A stretch of 64,000 nt of DNA. It comes from Mesorhizobium sp. M1C.F.Ca.ET.210.01.1.1 (GTDB lineage Bacteria > Pseudomonadota > Alphaproteobacteria > Rhizobiales > Rhizobiaceae). The notes beneath the pieces are model-generated. The model worked only from the letters and a program-made list of their open reading frames with translations, searched no databases and was not told where the DNA came from. Position numbers and translations under genes: made by a program. The stretch spans positions 1 through 64,000 of the forward strand of contig NZ_SRUU01000022.1 in the NCBI RefSeq assembly GCF_004791585.1, given 5' to 3'. Numbering within the stretch: position 1 is the first letter of the stretch; the number at the start of each line of letters is the position of its first letter. Below, piece by piece: positions 32,181 through 39,493 of the stretch.

Positions 32181-33160
32181 AGCCTGGCCCTACTGAAGAA
32201 GGTGCGGTCAAGCCCCTCTTCGAAAGCGATTTTCGGCGCCCAGCCGAGCACGCGTCTCGCCTTGGAGATATCCAGGCTCTGGGCATAGGCGAAGAGGCCG
32301 AGCCCATAGCGGGTGACCGGCGGCTCGGGGCGGCCGGGCAGCCTGAGCGCCACCGCTTCCATCAGGCTGGCCGCCAGCATGGCAGGCAGCAGCGGCACCG
32401 GCCGCCAGCGCGCCACAAGGCCGGCGCGAACACAGGCCTCGTCGGCGATGCGGCGCACCGGCAGCACCTCGCCGCCGGAGATGTTGAAGACCTCCCCTTC
32501 GGCCTCGCTGGGTGCGGCAAGCGCGGCCATGACGGCGTCGACGACATCGTCGACATGGGTAAGATCGATTGCCGCCCGGCCGCCGCGGAACAGCGGCAAC
32601 GGCCGGCTCTTCGCCGCCTTGATCAGGCGCGGCAGCAGCGCGCGATCGCCGGTGCCGTAAATGCCGCGCGGCCGCAGCACCACCGGATGGACGGCGGGCG
32701 CGGCAAGCACGATCCGCTCCGCCTCGCGCTTGGTGCGCGCATAGTGGTTGACCGGATCGGGCAAGGCCGCGTCCTCGGTCAGGCCGACCTGGTCGCGAAA
32801 GGCAAAGCACACGGACGGGCTGGAGATGTGGACGAAGCGGCTGACGCCCTGTTGCTTGGCGAAGTCCAACAGGTTGCGCGTGGCCGTGACGTTGGCCGTC
32901 GAGAAATCCGCGAGCCGGCCGAAGGGCGCAGACAGCGCCGCGCAATGGATGATCCGTTCGACCCTGCCGAGCCTCAGGTCGAGCGCGCGGTCGAGCGGCT
33001 GCGCGAGATCGTGGCGGATGATGCGATGACCGGCGGCTTCGAGAGCGGCGCAGCGTGCCTCGTCACGGCCGAGGCCGAGCGCCAGCATGCCGGATGCGGC
33101 CAAACGCTCGAGCACATGAGAGCCAAGAAAACCGCTGGCGCCGGTGACGAGAACAGCCAT
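32177..33160 (-). CDS. Extended SDR reductase/epimerase (3-beta-HSD type)
   Basis: This 327-residue NAD(P)-dependent enzyme begins VLVTGASGFLGSHVLERL (TGxxGxxG). It has the catalytic YARTK, and HISSPSVCF as the Ser region. The C-terminal lobe is typical of 3-beta-hydroxysteroid dehydrogenase and OleD-type beta-ketoacid reductases. ATG 33160 is preceded by GGAGG and lies 2 bases from the stop of the KASIII-like gene. A beta-keto product of that enzyme is the natural substrate to propose. Confidence 0.82.
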   Translation of the reverse strand: MAVLVTGASGFLGSHVLERLAASGMLALGLGRDEARCAALEAAGHRIIRHDLAQPLDRALDLRLGRVERIIHCAALSAPFGRLADFSTANVTATRNLLDFAKQQGVSRFVHISSPSVCFAFRDQVGLTEDAALPDPVNHYARTKREAERIVLAAPAVHPVVLRPRGIYGTGDRALLPRLIKAAKSRPLPLFRGGRAAIDLTHVDDVVDAVMAALAAPSEAEGEVFNISGGEVLPVRRIADEACVRAGLVARWRPVPLLPAMLAASLMEAVALRLPGRPEPPVTRYGLGLFAYAQSLDISKARRVLGWAPKIAFEEGLDRTFFSRARL

Positions 33161-33162
33161 CG

Positions 33163-34152
33163 TCAAGCCTCCAGCGCCATGCCGCCGAAGGACACGCCGG
33201 CAGACGTGCCGAGGAAGAGCAGCTTCATGCCCGGCGCGACGCGGCCTTCGCGGCGCGCGACATCGAGCGCGAAGGGAATGGAGGCGGCGATCTGGTTGCC
33301 GAAGCGGGCGGCAATGTCGACCAGCTTTTCCGGCGCGAAGCCGGTCTGGCGCGCCATATGCGCCAGCGCCAACGGGCTCGCCTGGTGCGGCACGACGAGG
33401 TCGACATCCTCATGCCGCCAGCCGGCGCGCTCCAGCAGGTCGTCGACGAAGCCATTGAAATGGCGCGACGTCAGGCGGAACAGTTCCTTGCCGTCCATGT
33501 GGAAGAGGCTGTGGCGGGCGAATTCTTCCGGCTGGTTTTGGAAGTCGAAGCGGGTGCCGCCCGAACCGATGCCGCAGGCCTCCCAAGCCGAGGGATAGGT
33601 GCGCATCAAACTAGCCGCCACCCTGCCCTCGCCGGGCCCCGCCCTGCGCAGCACAGCCGCCGCCGCGCCGTCGCCGAAGAGCGCCGCGACCTCGGGCTGG
33701 TCCCGCCACGGCAGCGCGCGCGAGGCGACTTCCGCAGAGAAAACCAGCGCCGTCTCGCATTGCCCGGCCGCGATCATGCGGCCGGCGGTCTCGAAAGCGG
33801 TGAGGAAGCTCAGACAAGTGCTGTTGACGTCGAAGGCGGCGCCCGAACCGTCGGCAAGGCCAAGGCGCTGCATGACCAGCGGAGCGGTGGCCGGCAGCGG
33901 CTGGTAAGGCACGCCGCAGCCGCCGATGATCAAGTCGACAGCCTGGACTTCGAGCCCGGCATCATCGAGGGCGAGCCGCGCGGCGACGCAAGCGAGATCG
34001 ATCTGCGATTCGGCCGTGCAGACATAGCGCTCGACAACACCGGTGGCGACCTCGAGCGCGCCCCGGCCAAGGCCCAGCCTCTCTTCAAGTGCGCGTGTGG
34101 TCACGCGTTGAGCCGGCACCGCCCTGCCGGTTCCGACGATCCTGATCCGCAT
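33163..34152 (-). CDS. KASIII-like condensing enzyme (FabH/OleA superfamily)
   Basis: This 329-residue enzyme is the first gene of a six-gene operon. The thiolase-fold triad is Cys113 (in DVNSTCLSF), His256 (VPHQASP) and Asn286 (FGNQIAAS), the arrangement of beta-ketoacyl-ACP synthase III. It differs from housekeeping FabH in context: no fab or pls genes are near. It could start an acyl chain, join two acyl-CoAs head to head like OleA, or transfer an acyl group. The start at 34152 is followed by a normal N-terminus. The promoter should lie in 34153-34302. Confidence 0.85.
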   Translation of the reverse strand: MRIRIVGTGRAVPAQRVTTRALEERLGLGRGALEVATGVVERYVCTAESQIDLACVAARLALDDAGLEVQAVDLIIGGCGVPYQPLPATAPLVMQRLGLADGSGAAFDVNSTCLSFLTAFETAGRMIAAGQCETALVFSAEVASRALPWRDQPEVAALFGDGAAAAVLRRAGPGEGRVAASLMRTYPSAWEACGIGSGGTRFDFQNQPEEFARHSLFHMDGKELFRLTSRHFNGFVDDLLERAGWRHEDVDLVVPHQASPLALAHMARQTGFAPEKLVDIAARFGNQIAASIPFALDVARREGRVAPGMKLLFLGTSAGVSFGGMALEA

Positions 34153-34302
34153 CCTCCCCCCGCGGCGTGAGCTTGCGTCTATCTAGCTCAAAATATGGCT
34201 TGGGGCGACGGCCATCATCGGAGCTGAACGAATGCATGGTGCGGGAGATGCCCAATTGATTGCAGATAAATCTCCTGTAAGTATACTTTCCGGGGGCGAA
34301 CT

Positions 34303-34881
34303 ATGGCCAATTCTTTTTCTCGTTTTGTATTTTCGATTTTTGGCACTTCCGGTCCCAAATCGGGTGCAAGCGCAGAGCAGGGTCTTGTCAAAGGCGCATG
34401 GCCCCGCGACCTTCAGCCCCTGTTTATCGAGCCATCTGGGAAGGATGTCGCGGAGGCTCTAGACGGTTGGACGTGGATCGGACTCGACGGTTTGGAGCCT
34501 GCCGCCGTTTCGGCCTTCGGCGATATCTTCTTTCGTGCCGCTGATGGATCGGTCAAGCTTCTAGACATGATCGAGGGTCGCTTGACCCCAGTGTCGGGGA
34601 CATGGTCGGAACTCAAAACGCAGCTAAACGACGCCGATCGTCAGGATGATCTCTTGCTGGCTGGCTTGGTGATGGCGGCGCGAAGGAAGGGTTTGGTCCT
34701 CGATGCCGGCCAATGCTACGACTTCAAAAAGCCACCGGTGCTCGGCGGTGAAATGAGCGTCGAACAAATGGAGAAGACGTTCTTCGTGGTGAAAGTCCAT
34801 ATTGCCGGCCAGATTCACCGACAGATCAAGGACCTTCCACAAGGTACAAAAATCAACAAAGTGACGATCAGCGATCGCTGA
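34303..34881 (+). CDS. Tdi1-like (DUF1851) T6SS immunity protein, orphan
   Basis: The 192-residue cytoplasmic protein has the features of the T6SS immunity protein Tdi1 C-terminal domain (DUF1851). An N-terminal GAD-related part (about 20-75) is followed by FGDIFFRAADGSVKLLDMIEG, and then by LGGEMSVEQMEKTFFVVKVHIAGQIHRQIKDLPQGT. GGGGG lies 6 bases before the ATG. Tdi1 protects Agrobacterium from its own DNase effector Tde1. No effector, VgrG or secretion genes occur in this window, so it is an orphan immunity gene. It is somewhat lower in GC than its neighbours, which suggests horizontal acquisition. Confidence 0.68.
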   Translation: MANSFSRFVFSIFGTSGPKSGASAEQGLVKGAWPRDLQPLFIEPSGKDVAEALDGWTWIGLDGLEPAAVSAFGDIFFRAADGSVKLLDMIEGRLTPVSGTWSELKTQLNDADRQDDLLLAGLVMAARRKGLVLDAGQCYDFKKPPVLGGEMSVEQMEKTFFVVKVHIAGQIHRQIKDLPQGTKINKVTISDR

Positions 34882-34886
34882 CGTCC

Positions 34887-35336
34887 CTACGCCTTGCGTT
34901 CCCACCGTCGATCAGGCGTCTGCTGCCAGTAGGTCACGGCGTGGCCGGCCTCCTTCAACACCTTCCACTGCACCCGAGCGCCTTCGAGCTGAGCGGCGTC
35001 ATGGCCGTCGAACAGGAAGACGGCGCGCTCGTAGCCGGAAAGCTCGGGCGGGACGGCGCCGTCGACCAGGAAGCGGATCTGCGCGGTGTTCGGATTGCCC
35101 TCCCCCGTCGTGAGCAGGATCGGCTGCTCGGCCTGATAGGCTTCGCGGTCGGTGGCATGCGCGAGGAAGGAATCGTCGCGGAACGTCCACAGATGCTGGT
35201 CGAGCGCGTCGCGGCGCTCCTCGGTGCCGGTCTGCACCACTGCCCGCCAGCCGCGCTCTAGGCTGCGCTCGAGGAGGCCCGGCAGAGCCTCTTCAAGCGT
35301 TGATTCCGTCAGGTGGTAGAACAGGATGTCGGCCAC
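34887..35336 (-). CDS. holC: DNA polymerase III subunit chi
   Basis: The protein has 149 residues from GTG 35336, beginning ADILFYHLTESTLEEALPGLL and carrying CERGWRA-like LERGWRAVVQTGTEERRDALD and the WTFRDDSFLAH segment of HolC. Chi links the clamp loader to single-strand-binding protein at the replication fork. GGGG-rich sequence upstream serves as ribosome binding site. Just 10 bases separate it from pepA upstream, so the pepA-holC pair is probably one transcription unit, an arrangement common in proteobacteria. Confidence 0.88.
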   Translation of the reverse strand: MADILFYHLTESTLEEALPGLLERSLERGWRAVVQTGTEERRDALDQHLWTFRDDSFLAHATDREAYQAEQPILLTTGEGNPNTAQIRFLVDGAVPPELSGYERAVFLFDGHDAAQLEGARVQWKVLKEAGHAVTYWQQTPDRRWERKA

Positions 35337-35346
35337 CTCGAAAGCC

Positions 35347-36858
35347 CTACCCCTCGTAGTGGTCGCGCACCAGCCGGTCGAGCAGCCTGACGCCGAAGCC
35401 GGAGCCCCAGGATTGGTTGATTTCGCTCGCCGGCGCGCCCATCGCGGTGCCGGCGATATCGAGATGCGCCCAGGGCGTATCCTTGACGAAACGCTGCAGG
35501 AACTGCGCCGCGATGATAGCGCCACCGTAGCGGCCGCCGATGTTCTTCATGTCGGCGTTCTTGGAATCGATCAGCTTGTCGTATTCGGCGCCGAGCGGCA
35601 TGCGCCACACTCGCTCCTGCGTCGCCTGGCCGGCGCCGGTCAGCCTGCCCGCCAGCTCGTCATCGTTGGAGAACAGACCGGCATAGTGCTGGCCGAGCGC
35701 GACCATGATAGCGCCGGTCAGCGTCGCCAAATTGACCATGAATTTCGGCTTGAAGCGGTCGTTGGTGTACCAGAGCGCGTCGGCCAGCACGAGGCGCCCT
35801 TCGGCGTCGGTGTTGAGCACCTCGATGGTCTGCCCGGACATCGAGGTGACGATGTCGCCGGGGCGCTGGGCGTGGCCGTCGACGGCATTCTCCACCAGGC
35901 CGATCACGCCAACGACATTGGCCTTGGCCTTGCGGGCCGCCAGCGCATGGATCAGCCCGGTGACGGCAGCGGCACCGCCCATGTCGCCCTTCATGTCCTC
36001 CATGCCGGAGGCCGGCTTCATCGAATTGCCGCCGGTGTCGAAGGTGACGCCCTTGCCGATGAAGGCGATCGGCGCGTCCTTGGCCTTGCCGCCCTTCCAT
36101 TGCATGACGGCCACGCGGGCACCGCGCGGCGAGCCTTGCGCGACGCCGAGCAGCGAGCCCATGCCGAGCTTCTTCATCTCCTTCTCGGTGAGGACATCGA
36201 CCTCGACGCCGAGCGCTTCCAGTTCTCTGGCGCGGGCGGCGAACTCGACCGGTCCAAGCGCATTGGCCGGCTCATTGACGAGATCTCGCGCAAGCAAAAC
36301 CCCGTCGATCACCGCCCCTTCGCTGGCGAAGGCTTTTTTCGCGGCGGCGGGATCCGCGCAGTGGATGGTTATCTTGGCAGGCTTCGCCGCTTCGTCCTTC
36401 TTGCCTTCAGGCTTGCCGTTTTCCCTCTCCTTCCTGGTCTTGTACTTGTCGAAGGAGTAGCTGCGCAGAAGGATGCCGGCGGCAAGATGCGCCGCCTGCC
36501 GGCCGTCCGGCTGGAGCTCCGGCAGATCGAGGATGACGGCGACCTCGGTCGCCTTGCGCAGCGAAGCGGCAACCGCGCCGCCGAGCTTCAGCCACGCGTG
36601 GTCGTCGAGACTTGCGACCTTGCCGGCGCCGATCGCCACCAGCCGGTCGACCGACGTCCCTTCCGGCGCCAGCACTTCCACCGAACCGGCGAACTTGCCG
36701 GAGAAATCGGCGACCGGAAACGCGCGAGCCAAGGCGCCAGCCGGATCGCAGGCCTTCGCGGCATCGCCAAGACCGCCGCCATCGGCGGCAAGCAGGAAGA
36801 CGCTGCCTTTCTTAGGCGCGGCGAATTTGGCGAAGGCAATCGAAGGTCTCGAATTCAT
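35347..36858 (-). CDS. pepA: Leucyl aminopeptidase
   Basis: This 503-residue M17 aminopeptidase has the signature NTDAEGRLVLADAL, the metal-binding GKGVTFDTGGNSMKP, and MKGDMGGAAAV. The N-terminal domain is variable and contains a Lys-rich insert (about 140-160). The enzyme removes N-terminal residues from peptides in the cytoplasm with two divalent metals. It is divergent from lptF with 350 bases between them and is followed by holC. Confidence 0.93.
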   Translation of the reverse strand: MNSRPSIAFAKFAAPKKGSVFLLAADGGGLGDAAKACDPAGALARAFPVADFSGKFAGSVEVLAPEGTSVDRLVAIGAGKVASLDDHAWLKLGGAVAASLRKATEVAVILDLPELQPDGRQAAHLAAGILLRSYSFDKYKTRKERENGKPEGKKDEAAKPAKITIHCADPAAAKKAFASEGAVIDGVLLARDLVNEPANALGPVEFAARARELEALGVEVDVLTEKEMKKLGMGSLLGVAQGSPRGARVAVMQWKGGKAKDAPIAFIGKGVTFDTGGNSMKPASGMEDMKGDMGGAAAVTGLIHALAARKAKANVVGVIGLVENAVDGHAQRPGDIVTSMSGQTIEVLNTDAEGRLVLADALWYTNDRFKPKFMVNLATLTGAIMVALGQHYAGLFSNDDELAGRLTGAGQATQERVWRMPLGAEYDKLIDSKNADMKNIGGRYGGAIIAAQFLQRFVKDTPWAHLDIAGTAMGAPASEINQSWGSGFGVRLLDRLVRDHYEG

Positions 36859-37208
36859 CAGGTCCTGCTTTCGGGGTGAGGCGCCGCGAACCGGCTTTCA
36901 AGCGTGCGCGACATTTGGTCGTTTTCCGCCATTTGGCAAGACTTCGGCCGAAATCGCTGTCTATATCGGCGCCGAAATCAACCAAGGATTCGTCGCGGCG
37001 GAACGCAAGCTTCCTACCGCAACCTATTGTTAACCATCAATGTTTCGCATTTCTTATCCATTGACGCGGACACTCCGCCGCGCCGGAGCGCGCGGTATGG
37101 GAGCAACGAACCAGATGAGCCGCCTTGGGACCCGGTTGTACAGGCGTCGGCGGATGACTACCTTGTCGGCGGGCATGATGCCGTTCGGCACAATCGAGAA
37201 AAGCCTTC
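36859..37208. other. Divergent promoter region pepA / lptF
   Basis: The 350 bases between the two starts contain no gene that I can support. The stretch 37021-37060 (aacctattgttaaccatcaa and following) is the most AT-rich part and the likely promoter of lptF. A clear -10 element is not obvious. Confidence 0.45.
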
Positions 37209-38408
37209 ATGAAGGTCGTTGAACGCTACATCATGCGTCGCGCTACCGCGATGTTCCTGGCGGCGCTGGTATGGACGCTTGCGATCGTGTGGACGACGCA
37301 GGTGCTGGCCAAGATCGACCTCGTCACCGACAGCGGCCAGTCGGCGCTCACCTTCTTCGAAGTCGCGGGGCTGATCATCCCCTCGATCATACCGATCGTG
37401 GTGCCGTTTGCGCTGGTGGTCGCGGTGGCGCAGACGCTGAGCGCCATGAACACGGATTCGGAACTGGCGGTGATCAACGCCGCCGGCGCCTCGCGCTGGA
37501 CGATCGCACGGCCGATCCTTTTGCTGGCGCTGGCGGCCAGCGTCTTTTCCTTCGCCGTCGACAACGGCGTCGATCCCTATGCCAGGCAGAAGAACAGGCA
37601 GCTGGTGGCCGCCTCGCGCGCCGACCTTCTGTCGCTGATCATCCAGGAGGGCACGTTCCGCAGAATAGATGACGGCCTGTTCCTGCAGGTCGGCGAACGG
37701 CTCCCCGATAACAGGCTCGGCGGCATATTCGTCGCCGATTCGCGCGAGGAAGGCGCCAACCTCACCTATTACGCCAAGACCGGCAGCATCGTCGAAAAGG
37801 GCGACGAAAAGGTGCTGATGATGAAGGACGGCGTCATCAACCGCAAATCGGTGACCGGCGACCTTTCCGTCATCCGTTTCACCTCCTACGCCTTCGACCT
37901 GTCGGCCTTCATGTCGGCGGCGAACGAGATCACGCTGCTGCCCAAGGACCGAACGACGCCATACCTGCTCAACCCGGATCCCAACGACAAGATGTACCAG
38001 CGCCAGCCCGGCAGCTACCGCGCCGAGATCGACCAGCGTTTCTCCGAATGGTCCTATTCGCTGGTGTTCGCGCTGATCGCGCTTGCCGTCGCGGGCGACG
38101 CGCGTTCGCACCGCGAGGCGCGCATCCATCCGCTGATCACCGCAATCGCAATCGCGCTTTTCGTGCGCTGGCTTGGCTTCTTCGCCGCCGGTAAGGCCGA
38201 CAAGGTCTGGTACTACGCCTATATGGTCTATGCCGTTCCGATCATGGCGTCGGCGATCTCGGTCTGGTTCATCATCTCCTCGCGCAGCATGGAGCTGCCG
38301 TCGGCCTGGGCCGACTGGATGACCAATCTCGCCGGCCGCGCCAGCGAGGGCTGGACGGCGCTCAAGCTGTGGTTCGCCCGGCGCGGCACCTCCGGCCAGG
38401 GAGCCTGA
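37209..38408 (+). CDS. lptF: LPS export permease LptF
   Basis: This 399-residue inner-membrane permease starts MKVVERYIMRRATAMFLAAL. It has three N-terminal helices, a large periplasmic beta-jellyroll region (about 120-270) and three C-terminal helices (SLVFALIALAVAGDARS and following). It is one of the two transmembrane subunits of the LptB2FG transporter that extracts lipopolysaccharide from the inner membrane. lptG follows after 2 bases, and lptD after that, so they form one operon. Confidence 0.92.
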   Translation: MKVVERYIMRRATAMFLAALVWTLAIVWTTQVLAKIDLVTDSGQSALTFFEVAGLIIPSIIPIVVPFALVVAVAQTLSAMNTDSELAVINAAGASRWTIARPILLLALAASVFSFAVDNGVDPYARQKNRQLVAASRADLLSLIIQEGTFRRIDDGLFLQVGERLPDNRLGGIFVADSREEGANLTYYAKTGSIVEKGDEKVLMMKDGVINRKSVTGDLSVIRFTSYAFDLSAFMSAANEITLLPKDRTTPYLLNPDPNDKMYQRQPGSYRAEIDQRFSEWSYSLVFALIALAVAGDARSHREARIHPLITAIAIALFVRWLGFFAAGKADKVWYYAYMVYAVPIMASAISVWFIISSRSMELPSAWADWMTNLAGRASEGWTALKLWFARRGTSGQGA

Positions 38409-38410
38409 CC

Positions 38411-39493
38411 ATGGGCTGGACGCTGGGCCGCTATTTCTTCTTTCGCTATGTGACGATCACCATCTGGTTCTTCCTCGGCCTGCTGGCGCTGGTGTTCCTG
38501 ATCGATTTCACCGAGCTCTCGGGCCGCACGACCGGGCTGCCGGGCTTCACCTATGGCACCGCCTTCGCCATTTCGGCGCTGAGGATGCCGATGATCATGC
38601 TGCAGACGGTGCCGTTCGTCGGGCTGTTCTCGGCGATGGCGACGCTGGTGTCGCTCAACCGCCGATATGAGCTGGTCATCGCGCGCTCGGCCGGCGTTTC
38701 GGCCTGGCAGTTCCTGTTCCCGTGCTGCGTCGGCGCGCTGATGTTCGGCATGCTGTCGGTCGGCGTGCTCAATCCGATCGCCGCGCATGGCTTTTCCTGG
38801 TCGGAGCGGATGGAAAACCAGCTCAGGGCCGGCAAGTCGAACGCCGTTCCGCAGGACACGACGCCGTGGCTGAGGCAAAAGACCAGTTCCGGCGACACCA
38901 TCATCGGCGCCCGCGCCATCCTCAACCAGGGCCTGGAGATGGCGGACGCGGTGTTCTTCGTCCTCGACCAGCAGGGCAACATCGTCGAACGCAAGGATGC
39001 CGCGCGCGCCTTCCTGCGCGACGGCTACTGGGAATTGCAGGACGTCAAGGTGTTGAAGGACGGCGTCATCCGTCCCGAGGCTTCCGACCGCGTGCCCACC
39101 AACCTCAAGCCGGAATTCGTGCAGGAGCGCCTGGCGCGCCCCGAAACCATCCCGTTCTACGACCTGCCGGGTAAGATCGAGGTTGCCCGGTCGTTCGGGC
39201 TGAAGGCAAATGCCTTCGCCATGCAGTTTGATTCGCTGGTGGCGCTGCCGTTCCTCCTCGTCGCCATGACGCTGATTGCCGCAACAGTTTCAATGCGATT
39301 TGCGCGAATGGGGCAGTCGGCGACGATGATTCTGGGTGGCGTCCTGGCCGGCTTTCTGCTTTATGTCGTTTCGGTACTGGTCAAGGCATTCGGGATCGCG
39401 GGATTCGTGCCTACAATGGTGGCTGCATGGGTTCCGGTTGTCGTGGCTATGTTCTTTGGGGTGACTTTTCTGCTATACAAGGAAGACGGCTAG
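38411..39493 (+). CDS. lptG: LPS export permease LptG
   Basis: The 360-residue protein shares the LptF/LptG architecture: N-terminal helices (TITIWFFLGLLALVFLIDFTE), coupling sequence LVSLNRRYELVIARSAGVS that contacts LptB, a periplasmic domain, and C-terminal helices (LPFLLVAMTLIAATVSMRF). It forms the second permease subunit of the LPS transporter. The start ATG lies 2 bases from the lptF stop, and the stop overlaps the GTG start of lptD. Confidence 0.92.
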   Translation: MGWTLGRYFFFRYVTITIWFFLGLLALVFLIDFTELSGRTTGLPGFTYGTAFAISALRMPMIMLQTVPFVGLFSAMATLVSLNRRYELVIARSAGVSAWQFLFPCCVGALMFGMLSVGVLNPIAAHGFSWSERMENQLRAGKSNAVPQDTTPWLRQKTSSGDTIIGARAILNQGLEMADAVFFVLDQQGNIVERKDAARAFLRDGYWELQDVKVLKDGVIRPEASDRVPTNLKPEFVQERLARPETIPFYDLPGKIEVARSFGLKANAFAMQFDSLVALPFLLVAMTLIAATVSMRFARMGQSATMILGGVLAGFLLYVVSVLVKAFGIAGFVPTMVAAWVPVVVAMFFGVTFLLYKEDG

